Assembly: GCF_001507435.1 (NCBI RefSeq)
Contig: NZ_LMWH01000001.1
Span: 418,016 to 482,015 of the forward strand
DNA: 64,000 nt
Source of the DNA: Streptomyces sp. NRRL F-5122
GTDB lineage: Bacteria; Actinomycetota; Actinomycetes; Streptomycetales; Streptomycetaceae
Reading direction: 5' to 3'
Position 1 is the first letter of the stretch. Every line of letters begins with the position of its first letter. Shown here one piece after another: positions 44,675 to 53,786 of this stretch. A model generated the notes under the pieces. The model was not told the origin of the DNA and did no database searches. It saw only the letters and a program-made list of their open reading frames with translations. A program made the position numbers and the translations under genes.

Positions 44675-46477
44675 TTGGCCGGGCGCATCGAAGACTATGC
44701 ACTCATTGGAGACATGCAGACCGCGGCGCTGGTCTGCCGGGACGGCACCGTGGACTGGTTGTGCCTGCCCCGATTCGACTCCCATGCCGTCTTCGCAGGA
44801 CTGCTCGGTACAGAGGAGCACGGCTTGTGGCGTCTGGGCCCCGCCCACGCCTCGGGCGCGCAGCCGCCCACGGCGACCCGGCGCTCCTACCGCGGCGACT
44901 CCCTGATCCTGGAGTCCGAATGGGACACCCCGCGCGGCACGGTCCGGGTCATCGACTTCATGCCGCCGCGTGACGGCGCCCCGCAGCTGATCCGGATCGT
45001 GGAGGGCGTCACGGGCCGGGTGCCGATGCGCTCCGCGCTGCGCATGCGGTTCTCCTACGGGCGTGTGGTGCCCTGGGTGCACAAGCACGAGGGACGCACC
45101 GTGGCCGTGGCAGGGCCGGACTCCGTGTGGTTCGACACCGAGGCCGAGACCTACGGCAAAGGCCTGACCACGTATGCGGACTTCACGGTCGCTCCGGGTG
45201 ACCGGATCGCCTTCACCATCTCCTGGCAGCCCTCGCACCAGAAGCCGCCCTCGCTTCCCGAGCCCGAACAGTCGCTGGAGGCGGCCGAGGACTTCTGGCG
45301 CGAGTGGGTGGAGCACTGTACGTACCACGGTCCCTACCGCGAGGCCGTGGTCCGCTCGCTGATCACCCTCAAGGCCCTCACCTACGCGCCGACGGGCGGC
45401 ATCGTGGCCGCGCCGACGACCTCGCTGCCCGAGGAGATCAGCGGCGTACGCAACTGGGACTACCGCTACACCTGGCTGCGGGACGCGGCGATCACCCTGT
45501 CGTCCCTGCTGCGCACCGGCTACCGCGAGGAGGCCCGCGCCTGGCGCGAGTGGCTGCTGCGGGCCGTGGCCGGCGATCCGGAGAACCTCCAGATCATGTA
45601 CGGCATCGCGGGTGAGCGTGAACTGGGCGAGGCCGAGCTGGACTGGCTGCCCGGCTACGAGAACTCCGCGCCGGTACGCGTGGGCAACGGCGCCGCACAC
45701 CAGTTGCAGCTCGACGTGTACGGCGAGGTCACCGAGGCCCTGCATCTGGCCCATATGACGGGCCTGGCGCGCAACGACTACGCGTCCCTGCTCCAGCTGA
45801 AGCTGATCCGCTACCTGGAGCAGCACTGGGACGAGCCGGACGAGGGCATCTGGGAGGTGCGCGGCCCCCGCCGCCACTTCGTGCACTCCAAGGTCATGGC
45901 CTGGGTGGCGGTCGACCGCACGATCAAGCTGATCGAGTCCGGCGACGCGGACGGCCCGCTGGAGAAGTGGCGCGAGCTGCGCGACGACATCCACCGGGAC
46001 GTGTGTGAGAAGGGTTACGACAAAGAGCGCAACACCTTCACACAGTCCTACGGCTCCAAGGAGCTGGACGCCTCCCTGCTGCTGATCCCGCAGATGGGCT
46101 TTCTGCCGCCGGACGACAAGCGGGTGATCGGCACGATCGAGGCGATCCAGCGCGAGCTGTCCACCCCAGACGGTTTCATCCTGCGCTACCCGACCTCGGG
46201 CGCGGAGGAGGGTGTGGACGGACTGCCTGGCGACGAGGGCGCGTTCCTCGCCTGCTCCTTCTGGATGGCCGACGACCTGGCGATGATCGGCCGCGTGGAC
46301 GAGGCCCGCAAGCTCTTCGAGAAGCTGCTCGCGCTGCGCAACGACCTGGGTCTGCTCGCCGAGGAGTGGGATCCGCGTCTGCAGCGCCAGGTGGGGAACT
46401 TCCCGCAGGCGTTCAGCCACGTGCCGCTGATCGACACCGCGCTGCGGCTGACCGCCTCGGGCGCGTACGGCGGCTGA
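44675..46477 (+). CDS. Glycoside hydrolase family 15 (trehalase/glucoamylase-like)
   Basis: A 600-residue cytoplasmic GH15 enzyme. The start is TTG at 44675 (LAGRIEDYALIGD) behind GGAG-TTCAA. It has an N-terminal beta-sandwich (1-230) and the (alpha/alpha)6 barrel with the family motif RNWDYRYTWLRDAA (259-272). Acidic residues in DEGIWEVRGPRR (389-400) and in LLAEEWDP (about 563-570) are the catalytic pair of GH15. No signal peptide. Similar Streptomyces and mycobacterial proteins are trehalases, so degradation of intracellular trehalose is probable. It is followed by a hairpin terminator. Confidence 0.9.
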   Translation: MAGRIEDYALIGDMQTAALVCRDGTVDWLCLPRFDSHAVFAGLLGTEEHGLWRLGPAHASGAQPPTATRRSYRGDSLILESEWDTPRGTVRVIDFMPPRDGAPQLIRIVEGVTGRVPMRSALRMRFSYGRVVPWVHKHEGRTVAVAGPDSVWFDTEAETYGKGLTTYADFTVAPGDRIAFTISWQPSHQKPPSLPEPEQSLEAAEDFWREWVEHCTYHGPYREAVVRSLITLKALTYAPTGGIVAAPTTSLPEEISGVRNWDYRYTWLRDAAITLSSLLRTGYREEARAWREWLLRAVAGDPENLQIMYGIAGERELGEAELDWLPGYENSAPVRVGNGAAHQLQLDVYGEVTEALHLAHMTGLARNDYASLLQLKLIRYLEQHWDEPDEGIWEVRGPRRHFVHSKVMAWVAVDRTIKLIESGDADGPLEKWRELRDDIHRDVCEKGYDKERNTFTQSYGSKELDASLLLIPQMGFLPPDDKRVIGTIEAIQRELSTPDGFILRYPTSGAEEGVDGLPGDEGAFLACSFWMADDLAMIGRVDEARKLFEKLLALRNDLGLLAEEWDPRLQRQVGNFPQAFSHVPLIDTALRLTASGAYGG

Positions 46478-46485
46478 TCTCGCCT

Positions 46486-46510
46486 GTGCGGGGCCTGCGA
46501 GGCCCCGCAC
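46486..46510 (+). terminator. Terminator after the GH15 gene
   Basis: GTGCGGGGCC and GGCCCCGCAC pair perfectly around TGCGA, 8 nt after the stop. Confidence 0.72.
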
Positions 46511-46588
46511 GCCGGCGGACAGGACCGGTGCGCGCCGCCCGCCTAGGCTGGGGGGAGATGTGTCCCTCGCTGGAAGGGGGCGGCTGGC

Positions 46589-47971
46589 ATGGCTGCCCTT
46601 TCGAAGGCGGGCGCGGCGCTCGCCGCGCTCCGCTCGGATCTGGCAGGCGACGTCCACGCCCCGGGCGATGCGGGCTACGACGAGGCCCGGACCGTCTTCA
46701 ACGCGACGATCGACCGCCGCCCGGCGGTGATCGCGCAATGCGAGGGGGAGGCCGACGTCGTCCGGGCGGTGCGCTTCGCCCGGGAGCTGGATCTGAAGAT
46801 CGCCGTGCGCGGTGGCGGGCACAGCGTCGCCGGGATGGCGCTGTGCGACAACGGTCTCGTCGTCGATCTGCGCCGGATGCGCGAGGTCACGGTCCACCCC
46901 GGTTCCGCGTCGGTGCGGGTCGGGGGCGGTGCCGTGATGAGCGACCTGGACCGCGCCACGCAGCCGCACGGGCTCGCGACCACCGGCGGCCGGGTCTCCA
47001 CCACCGGGGTCGGCGGCTTTGTGCTCGGCGGCGGCAACGGCTGGCTCGACCGGCCGTTCGGCCTCGCCGTCGACAACCTGCTCGGCGTCGAGCTCGTGAC
47101 CGCCCAGGGCGACACCGTGCTCGCCACCGGCGAGGAGAATCCCGAGCTCTTCTGGGCCCTGCACGGCGGCGGTGGCAACTTCGGCATCGCCACCGCGCTC
47201 ACACTCAGGCTGCACGAACTGCCCGAGTTCTCCATCGCCCTGCTGATGTTCCTGCCCGAGACCGGCCCCCACGCGGTGCGGACCTTCCGCGACGTCGTCA
47301 CCACGGGCCCGCCGGAGGTGGGCGGTGCCGTGCTGTACGTCACGGCACCGCCCGAACCGTTCGTCCCCGGGCACCTGGTCGGTTCGCTGCTGTGCACCGC
47401 CCTCGTCACGTACACCGGCGGCGAGGAGGATCTGCGCAAGCTCGCCCGACCGCTGCTGGCGCTGCCGCACGAGTGCGAGGTCGTCTCGACGATGCCGTAC
47501 GCCGACGTCCAGTGCATGCTCGACGGCCCGCCGGGGCTGCGGAACCACTGGTCGGTCGAGTACGTGAGCGCCCTGCCCGACGAGCTGGTCGACGTCTTCT
47601 GCTCGCGCGCCCGCTCGATGCCCGTGCCCTCGGCCAGTCAGCAGGTGCTCTTCCCGCAGGGCGGCGCGATCGCAGCCGGGCCCGCCGAGTACCCGGTCCC
47701 CTACCGGGACGCGCCGTGGACCGTGCACCCTTTCGGCGTCTGGGAGGATCCGGCGGACGACGAGCGGGCGCTGCGGTGGGTCAGGGACGTGTGTGCGGAC
47801 GCCCGGCCCTGGCGCACGGGCGCGGTGTACCTCAACTTCATCGGGGACGAGGGCAGGGACCGGGTGGTGGCCGGCCTCGGCACCGGGAACTTCAACCGGC
47901 TGGCCCGGATCAAGCGGCAGTACGACCCGGACAACGTGTTCCGGTACAACCACAACATCCCGCCCGCCTGA
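46589..47971 (+). CDS. FAD-linked oxidase, BBE-like
   Basis: A 460-residue flavoprotein of the berberine-bridge/PCMH family. The N-terminal FAD domain has RGGGHSVAGMALCDNGLVVDL with His78 as the likely covalent FAD attachment. A second region, GVGGFVLGGGNGWLDRPFGL (about 140-159), lacks the second Cys used in bicovalent oxidases. The C-terminal BBE motif is YDPDNVFRYNHNIPPA. It oxidises an alcohol, sugar or phenolic, with oxygen as acceptor. ATG at 46589 has only a weak ribosome site (a TAGGCT -10 is at 46545-46550). No signal peptide. Probably cotranscribed with the PucR gene 46 bp downstream, or controlled by it. Confidence 0.9.
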   Translation: MAALSKAGAALAALRSDLAGDVHAPGDAGYDEARTVFNATIDRRPAVIAQCEGEADVVRAVRFARELDLKIAVRGGGHSVAGMALCDNGLVVDLRRMREVTVHPGSASVRVGGGAVMSDLDRATQPHGLATTGGRVSTTGVGGFVLGGGNGWLDRPFGLAVDNLLGVELVTAQGDTVLATGEENPELFWALHGGGGNFGIATALTLRLHELPEFSIALLMFLPETGPHAVRTFRDVVTTGPPEVGGAVLYVTAPPEPFVPGHLVGSLLCTALVTYTGGEEDLRKLARPLLALPHECEVVSTMPYADVQCMLDGPPGLRNHWSVEYVSALPDELVDVFCSRARSMPVPSASQQVLFPQGGAIAAGPAEYPVPYRDAPWTVHPFGVWEDPADDERALRWVRDVCADARPWRTGAVYLNFIGDEGRDRVVAGLGTGNFNRLARIKRQYDPDNVFRYNHNIPPA

Positions 47972-48005
47972 CGGGCCCGCGGTGCGCCCGGCGTGTGCCC
48001 GCGGG

Positions 48006-48011
48006 TAGCGT
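48006..48011 (+). promoter_or_regulatory. -10 element for a leaderless PucR transcript
   Basis: TAGCGT is followed by CACCGC and the ATG at 48018, with no ribosome site. Confidence 0.5.
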
Positions 48012-48017
48012 CACCGC

Positions 48018-49673
48018 ATGGACAGCCGTCACGAGCCACGGGGCACCGAGGGCGCCGGGATCACGGTGCAGCGGGCGCTGGAGCTGCCCGGGCTGCGCAG
48101 CGGGCTGCCGGAGGTGCTGGCCGGCGCCGATCGGCTGAACCGCACGGTGCGCTGGGTGCACGCGGGCGAGGTCCCGAACATCGCCTCGCTGCTCAAGGGC
48201 GGCGAGCTGCTCCTGACCACGGGCTACGGTCTCGGCACCCGCCCCGCCGACCAGCGCGCGTTCGTCCGCACACTCGCCGAACGCGGCATCGCGGCCCTGG
48301 TCGTGGAGCTGGGCACGCGTTTCACCCGGCTGCCCGCCGCCCTCGTCGAGACGGCCCGCACCACGGGTCTGCCGCTCGTGCAGCTGCACCGCGAGGTGCC
48401 GTTCGTGACCGTCACCGAGGAGATCCACACCGAGATCGTCAACGGCCACTACGCGCTGCTCCAGCGGGCCGAGGAGGTGCACCGCCGCTGCACCGAGGCG
48501 CTGCTCGGGGGTGGCGGGGTGCCCCAGGTCCTGCGGATCCTGGCCGACTTCGGCGGCAACCCCGTGTTCCTCGAGACCGCCGACGGGCAACTGCTGTACG
48601 CGGCCGGGACGGGACCCGCCGACACCGACCCGCTCCAGGTGTGGGAGGGCCTGCGCGGTCAGCACAAGGACGCTCCCCCGGCCGGCACGGTCCTCGTGGA
48701 CGTGCCCGGCGGCGGGCCCGCCACGGGTTCCGTCCGGGCGCGGCTGGTGCTGCTGCCGGTGGGTACGCCGACGGCGCCGGTGCACCGAATGGCCGCGGAG
48801 CGGGCCGCGGGCGTCCTGGCCGTCGTACTGATGCAGGCCCGGCAGGAGGAGGAGCTGGCCGCGCGCGGGCGAGGCGACTTCCTCACCGACCTCGCCGAGG
48901 GCCGTGTCGCCGCGGAGGACGCGCCCGCGCAGGCCCGGGTGCTGGGCTTCAAGCCGGGTGCAGGGCCTCTGCTGCCCGTCGTGATGCGGCTGGCGGACGG
49001 CCTCGACCCGGGGGGCGGCGGGTGGGCTGTCCTGGCAAGGGCGGTCGCGGAGGAACTGGCCGCGGTGGGTGTGCCCGTGCTGCTGGGCGTACGGCCGGTG
49101 GAGGGCAGGGTGCTGCTGCTGTTGAAGCTGCGCTCGGAGGCGGAGCGTCCGGCGATCGCGGACCGGGTGGCCGCCGCGCTGCGGGCCGGTGTCGAGCGGG
49201 CGGGCATACAGCGGCCGGGGGTGCGGCCGCCGGTGGTGGTGGTCGGTGCGGCGGGCGGCTGGGCGGCGGCGTCGGCGGGACTGCGGCACGCGGCGGAGAC
49301 GGCGACGGCGGCGCAGGGGCTGCCGGAGCACTCCTGGTACGACGCCCGCCGTCTCGACATCGACCTCCTGCTGTGGCGCCTGCGGGACCATCCCGACCTC
49401 GCGGCCTTCGTGGACCGCGCGATCGGTCCGCTGCGCGACCACGACCGCCGCTCCAAGCCGCCGCTGCTGCCCACGCTGGAGACCTATCTGGCACACGCGG
49501 GCCGCAAGGCGGAGACGGCCCGCGAGCTGCACCTGAACCGGCAGACGCTCTACAACCGGCTGGCGAGGATCGGCGAGTTGCTGGGCACGGACCTCGACGA
49601 CCCGCAGACCGTCCTGACCCTCAGCCTGGCGCTGCGGGCGCGCAGACACGTGCGCCGCCTGCCTCAGACGTAG
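48018..49673 (+). CDS. PucR-family transcriptional regulator
   Basis: A 551-residue regulator. The N-terminal PucR domain (about 15-130, ELLLTTGYGLGTRPADQRAFVRTLAERGIAALVVELG) is a ligand-binding region known from purine catabolism. The middle is a GAF-like/GGDEF-like alpha/beta part. The C-terminal HTH (about 495-545) reads LETYLAHAGRKAETARELHLNRQTLYNRL, typical of PucR. It may activate the FAD oxidase gene just upstream. ATG at 48018 has TAGCGT 6 nt upstream, giving a leaderless layout. Confidence 0.92.
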   Translation: MDSRHEPRGTEGAGITVQRALELPGLRSGLPEVLAGADRLNRTVRWVHAGEVPNIASLLKGGELLLTTGYGLGTRPADQRAFVRTLAERGIAALVVELGTRFTRLPAALVETARTTGLPLVQLHREVPFVTVTEEIHTEIVNGHYALLQRAEEVHRRCTEALLGGGGVPQVLRILADFGGNPVFLETADGQLLYAAGTGPADTDPLQVWEGLRGQHKDAPPAGTVLVDVPGGGPATGSVRARLVLLPVGTPTAPVHRMAAERAAGVLAVVLMQARQEEELAARGRGDFLTDLAEGRVAAEDAPAQARVLGFKPGAGPLLPVVMRLADGLDPGGGGWAVLARAVAEELAAVGVPVLLGVRPVEGRVLLLLKLRSEAERPAIADRVAAALRAGVERAGIQRPGVRPPVVVVGAAGGWAAASAGLRHAAETATAAQGLPEHSWYDARRLDIDLLLWRLRDHPDLAAFVDRAIGPLRDHDRRSKPPLLPTLETYLAHAGRKAETARELHLNRQTLYNRLARIGELLGTDLDDPQTVLTLSLALRARRHVRRLPQT

Positions 49674-50803
49674 GGCAGGACCTGCGTCAACTCGTCGTAC
49701 ACACTGAGTACTTGGGCCACCGTCTCGTCCTCGGTTGGCCAGGTGGCGGCCTGAGCCGTGCCCTTGTCCCGCAGCAGCGCCCGGCGTCCGGGGTCGTCGA
49801 GAAGCCGTACGACGGCGCCGGCGAGCGCGTCCGCGTCGCCGTACGGGACCAGTTCGGCCGCGTCCCCGACGAGTTCGCGGATACCGCCGACATCCGTGGC
49901 GACGAGCGGCACACGGGCGTGCAGGGCCTCCTGGGCGAGGACCGACCGGGACTCCCAACTGGTCGGCAGCAGGGCGAGATCGGCGGCCGCAAGCAGTTCC
50001 GCGACGTCCTCGCGCCGCCCGATCAGCCGTACCGGCAGCGACTCGTCCTCGATGCGCCGCTGGAGCACGGTCCGCAGCGGGCCCTCCCCCGCGACGACGA
50101 CCAGGGGAGCCGGTTCGAGGCGGCGCCAGGCGCGCGCGGCGTCGAGCAGTACGTCGTATCCCCGGTGCCGGTCGAGGCTGCCGACGGCCATGAGCAACGG
50201 CCGGTCGGTGGCGCCGAGTTCGGCCCGGGTCTTGGAACGCAGCCGATCGGGGTCGTCTTCGTGCTCGACCGGGGTGCGATGGGCGGGCAGGGCGACGGCG
50301 GCGAGCCGGGCGTCACGGGCACCCCGGCGGCGTGCCCGGTCGACCAGGTCGGAGGACGTGCCGAGGACGACGGACGCGGCCCTGGCCACGCGTCGTTCGA
50401 GGAGGCGTACAACAGCGGCGCGGGCGCCCTCGGCGTGCGCCCGCGTGTGCCATGTGACGACGAGCGGGACGGGGCGGCCGCTGAGCGCGAGCGCGGCGCG
50501 CAGGCCCGCGTGCAGCCCGTGCGCATGCACCAGGTCCGCCTCGCCGCAGGCGATGCGGAGGGCGGCGAGGGCGGCGGGCTCCGTGCTGCGGGGCACCGGG
50601 ACGTGCCGGCCCCCCACGCCGGAGAAGTCGTAGAGGCGTTCGGCCTCGACGGGGGCGCACACGATCACGCCCACCCCTCGGGCGACCAGCCCCGAAGTCA
50701 GCGTGCGCACGTGCGCACTGCTGCCCGCGCTGCCTCCGCCGAGCACCTGCACGGTGCGCAGCGGCGACCGTCCGTGCAGTGAAGGGCTGCTCGCAAGGCT
50801 CAC
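49664..50803 (-). CDS. Glycosyltransferase family 4 (GT-B fold)
   Basis: A 379-residue transferase. GTG at 50803 (VSLASSPSLHGRSPLRTVQV) follows AGGAG. The N-terminal Rossmann half has VQVLGGGSAGSSAHVRTL (Gly-rich loop). The C-terminal half has LMAVGSLDRHRGYDVLLDAA, VVAGEGPLRTVL and the E-x7-E nucleotide-sugar motif in SWESRSVLAQEALHARVPLVATDVGG. The acceptor is unknown. It is 259 bp downstream of the MraY/WecA-like gene, so the pair may build a polyprenyl-linked sugar. Confidence 0.9.
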   Translation of the reverse strand: MSLASSPSLHGRSPLRTVQVLGGGSAGSSAHVRTLTSGLVARGVGVIVCAPVEAERLYDFSGVGGRHVPVPRSTEPAALAALRIACGEADLVHAHGLHAGLRAALALSGRPVPLVVTWHTRAHAEGARAAVVRLLERRVARAASVVLGTSSDLVDRARRRGARDARLAAVALPAHRTPVEHEDDPDRLRSKTRAELGATDRPLLMAVGSLDRHRGYDVLLDAARAWRRLEPAPLVVVAGEGPLRTVLQRRIEDESLPVRLIGRREDVAELLAAADLALLPTSWESRSVLAQEALHARVPLVATDVGGIRELVGDAAELVPYGDADALAGAVVRLLDDPGRRALLRDKGTAQAATWPTEDETVAQVLSVYDELTQVLPYV

Positions 50804-51062
50804 GGGGCCTGGGCTCCTGGTTCGGCTTCGGACGGTCACGAGGAAACGTACAGAAGGATCGCGCGCTGGGGGTGGACCGCGCGAGGTGCTCCGCGGACGA
50901 CTCAAGGATGCCAGGGCGCGGGCGTGTTGCGGCACCGGCGGAGGCGCGGGACGGGGGCGGATCCAACCGTCGGGGACGGACACGGTCACTCACATGGATG
51001 AAGAGCGTAGCGAGTCGGACCGCACTTGTGCCGCAGACCCGGACAATCCGTCGACCCGGGTG
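50804..51062. other. Intergenic, no gene seen
   Basis: About 260 bp between the GT4 start and the end of the MraY/WecA-like gene. It contains no recognised element beyond the GT4 ribosome site. Confidence 0.4.
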
Positions 51063-51863
51063 TCACCCCGTGCCCCACGACCTCGCCGCCGCACTCACCC
51101 TCTCCCCGTACGCGGCCGCGGCCACCAGGACCGCCGCATGGACGAGCGGTCCGGCTCGCCGTCCCCCGCGAGCGGAGCCCCGTGCGCGCGGGGCCGCCCA
51201 TCCGGCGACGGCGGCGGCACCGAGGGCGGCGCCGAGAGCGTGTGCCCCCGTGTCGCCGATCATCACACGTTCACCGAGGTCGTCCGCGAGGACGGCCGTC
51301 GCCGCGCCTGCCGCGGCGGCGGAGAGCTCCCCGGCCGCGCCGTGGTGCAGCAGCCCGAGGGTGCCCAGCACGGCCACCGCCCCCGCGGCACGTCCCGGTC
51401 GTACGTCGACGAGGTTGACGAGATGGGCGGTCCCGGCGATCACGACCGAGGCGAGCACCGTGTCCAGCGGCCGCTTCCGCAGCACGGCGCCCGTGGCCAG
51501 CGCGGCCGCGGAGATCCCGAACAGCTTCACGGCACCGCTGCTGACCTCGCCGTCCCGCAGGGCCGACAGATGCGCCCGGAAGCCTCGCCGGGGGTCCCCG
51601 GCGCCCGCGATGTCGTCGTAGGCACCGCAGAGACCGGCGGCGAGCACGGCCGCCCCCACGGCGGGACGTGTCCTCCCGGCCGCGAGCGCGGTGGCGGCGG
51701 CCACCGCGGGCCCCGCGTACAGCCCGACGGTGCGCCCGACGTGGTTCTTCCGCTCCCAGCGGCCGCGCCCGCCAGGAGCTGTGGCGCGCAGTGCGGCCGT
51801 GGCGGTCCGGGTGACGGCCGCGGCGAGTGCGAACGAGGCGGTCCTGCCCGTGCAGCTGATCAT
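51063..51863 (-). CDS. Short MraY/WecA-like polyprenyl-phosphate sugar-1-phosphate transferase homologue
   Basis: A 266-residue integral membrane protein. Motifs of the UDP-sugar:polyprenyl-phosphate transferase family are present: NHVGRTVG (40-47), the Asp-Asp pair GAYDDIAG (80-87), N-x2-D-x-RPGRA (150-159, NLVDVRPGRA), and MIGDTGAHALG near 197. About eight membrane helices. It is 60-90 residues shorter than MraY or WecA, mainly in the first and last helices, yet the catalytic motifs are kept. ATG at 51863 follows TAGGGT by 6 nt and lacks a ribosome site, so it is probably leaderless. It occupies the place of steA after recN in mycobacteria. Confidence 0.82.
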   Translation of the reverse strand: MISCTGRTASFALAAAVTRTATAALRATAPGGRGRWERKNHVGRTVGLYAGPAVAAATALAAGRTRPAVGAAVLAAGLCGAYDDIAGAGDPRRGFRAHLSALRDGEVSSGAVKLFGISAAALATGAVLRKRPLDTVLASVVIAGTAHLVNLVDVRPGRAAGAVAVLGTLGLLHHGAAGELSAAAAGAATAVLADDLGERVMIGDTGAHALGAALGAAAVAGWAAPRARGSARGGRRAGPLVHAAVLVAAAAYGERVSAAARSWGTG

Positions 51864-51869
51864 CCGGAC

Positions 51870-51875
51870 ACCCTA
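51870..51875 (-). promoter_or_regulatory. -10 element for a leaderless transcript (MraY/WecA-like gene)
   Basis: Minus-strand TAGGGT is followed by 6 nt and the ATG at 51863. Confidence 0.5.
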
Positions 51876-51888
51876 AGGGGCCCGTCCG

Positions 51889-53619
51889 TCAGGCGTCCGC
51901 GCGTGCCGTCGCCAGCAGCTCCTCCGCATGCGCCCGGGCCGTCTCCGAGTCCTCCTGCCCGGCCAGCATCCGGGACAGCTCCCTGATGCGGTCCTCGCCC
52001 TCGAGGACCTTCACGCCCGACCTCGTCACCGACCCGTCGTTGCGCTTCTCCACCAGCAGCTGCCGGTCGGCGAACGCCGCCACCTGCGGCAGATGGGTGA
52101 CGACCACGACCTGCGCGGTCTTCGCGAGCCGCGCGAGACGCCGCCCGATCTCCACTGCCGCCTTGCCGCCGACGCCCGCGTCGACCTCGTCGAAGAGGTA
52201 CGTCGGCACGGGGTCGGTCCCGGCGAAGACGACCTCGACGGCGAGCATGACTCGCGACAGCTCACCACCCGAGGCGCCCTTGGCGATGGGCCGCGGCGGC
52301 GCACCGGGGTGGGGTGCGAGCAGCAGCTCGACCTCGTCGACACCCGACGGGCCGTAGGCGACCGTGCGTCCACCGACCTCGACACCCTCGGGGTCGTCCG
52401 TCTGCCGGAGCTCGAACGACACCCGCGCGTGCGGCATGGCGAGCGAGGCCAGCTCGGCGGTTACGGCGGCGGCGAATCGCTCGGCCGCCTCCGTGCGCGC
52501 GTCCGTCAACGCCTGCGCCAGACCACCCAGTTCGGTGCGCAGCGCGTCCCGCTCGGCGGTCAGCTCCCCGATCCGCTCGTCGTCGCCGTCGAGTTCGGTC
52601 AGCCGTACGGCGCCCTGCTCGGCCCAGGCGAGGACCGAGGCGATGTCCTCGCCGTACTTGCGGGTCAGCGCGTTCAGTGCGGCCCGCCGCTCCTCGACGG
52701 CGGCCAGTCGCAGCGGATCCGCGTCCAGGTCGTCGGCGTAGCCGGCCAGCTCGCCGGCCACGTCGCCGAGCAGGATGCCGATCTCGCCGATCCGGTCGGC
52801 GAGCCCCGACAGCGCCGGATCGTGCGACCGCACCGCCTCCAGGGCCCGGTGCGCGCCCGCCACCAGGGTGGCCGCGTCGACGCCCTCGGGGTCCTCCGGA
52901 TTGCCCGCGAGCGCCGCGTGCGCGGACGTCGCGGCCGAGGCGAGCGCCTCCGCGTGCCCGAGCCGCTCCGCCTCCTCGGCCAGTTCGACGTCCTCGCCCG
53001 CGCGCGGCTCCACAGCCGCGATCTCCTCGAGCCCGAAGCGCAGCATGTCGGCTTCCTGGGCCCGCTCACGGGCGCGTGTGGTGATCTCCTCCAGCTCCAC
53101 GGAGACCGCCCGCAGCCTGCGGTACGCCTCCCCGTACTTGGCCTGCGGAACCGCCACCGCGTCACCTGCGTACCGGTCCAGTGCCTGCCGCTGGCGGGAC
53201 AGCTTCAGCAGCCCCTGCTGGTCCGTCTGCCCGTGCACGGCCACCAGTTCGTCGGCCAGCTCCGCGAGCACCCCGACGGGCACGGAACGTCCGCCCAGAT
53301 GGGCCCGCGAGCGTCCTTCGGCGGACACGGTGCGGCTGATCAGCAGCGCTCCGTCGTCGAGCTCGGCCCCGGCCTCCTCGGCGCGTACGGCGACGGAGGC
53401 GCCCTCGGGCATGGTGATCCGCCCCTCCACGACCGCGCTCTTCGCCCCGATCCGGACGAGGGCCGGGTCGGCGCGCCCGCCGAGGAGCAGGCCGAGGCTG
53501 GTGACGACCATGGTCTTGCCCGCGCCCGTCTCACCGGTCACGGCGGTGAAGCCGGGCGACAGCTCCACGACCGCGTCGTCGATGACTCCGAGCGACCGTA
53601 TCCGCATCTCCTCCAACAC
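51889..53619 (-). CDS. recN: DNA repair protein RecN
   Basis: A 576-residue SMC-like ATPase. GTG at 53619 (VLEEMRIRSLGVIDDAVVEL) is favoured by AAGG upstream; ATG at 53607 has its ribosome site too near. Walker A is GETGAGKT (29-36), the ABC signature GASGGELSRVMLA and Walker B PTYLFDEVDAGVGG lie in the last third, with two coiled-coil arms between. RecN holds and processes double-strand breaks. Although SOS-controlled in many bacteria, no GAAC-N4-GTTC box was seen nearby; it may be read from nadK. Confidence 0.95.
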   Translation of the reverse strand: MLEEMRIRSLGVIDDAVVELSPGFTAVTGETGAGKTMVVTSLGLLLGGRADPALVRIGAKSAVVEGRITMPEGASVAVRAEEAGAELDDGALLISRTVSAEGRSRAHLGGRSVPVGVLAELADELVAVHGQTDQQGLLKLSRQRQALDRYAGDAVAVPQAKYGEAYRRLRAVSVELEEITTRARERAQEADMLRFGLEEIAAVEPRAGEDVELAEEAERLGHAEALASAATSAHAALAGNPEDPEGVDAATLVAGAHRALEAVRSHDPALSGLADRIGEIGILLGDVAGELAGYADDLDADPLRLAAVEERRAALNALTRKYGEDIASVLAWAEQGAVRLTELDGDDERIGELTAERDALRTELGGLAQALTDARTEAAERFAAAVTAELASLAMPHARVSFELRQTDDPEGVEVGGRTVAYGPSGVDEVELLLAPHPGAPPRPIAKGASGGELSRVMLAVEVVFAGTDPVPTYLFDEVDAGVGGKAAVEIGRRLARLAKTAQVVVVTHLPQVAAFADRQLLVEKRNDGSVTRSGVKVLEGEDRIRELSRMLAGQEDSETARAHAEELLATARADA

Positions 53620-53681
53620 GGAGAAGACCTTACGAGGTCGGGCGGGGGATGTGCGAGCGGCCCATGTCACTCCCGAGAGGT

Positions 53682-53708
53682 ACACCGCGCCCGGGAGGGG
53701 CGCGGTGT
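53682..53708 (-). terminator. Terminator after nadK
   Basis: ACACCGCGCCC and GGGCGCGGTGT pair perfectly over 11 bp around GGGAG, about 80 nt after the nadK stop on the minus strand and upstream of recN. Confidence 0.65.
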
Positions 53709-53786
53709 CATCACGTCGGGTGCCTGCGCCGCGCGGAGGAAGGCAACTTCGGACGGCCCGCGCCCGGGAACCGGCCCGGCGGACGA

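Noticed and set aside
44606..47953. 1115-codon minus-strand frame opposite the GH15 and FAD oxidase genes
   Set aside because: The two plus-strand genes carry full catalytic motifs; the antisense frame is His/Arg/Gly-rich and compositional.
51889..53786. SOS box for recN
   Set aside because: No GAAC-N4-GTTC was found near the recN start or the nadK-recN gap.
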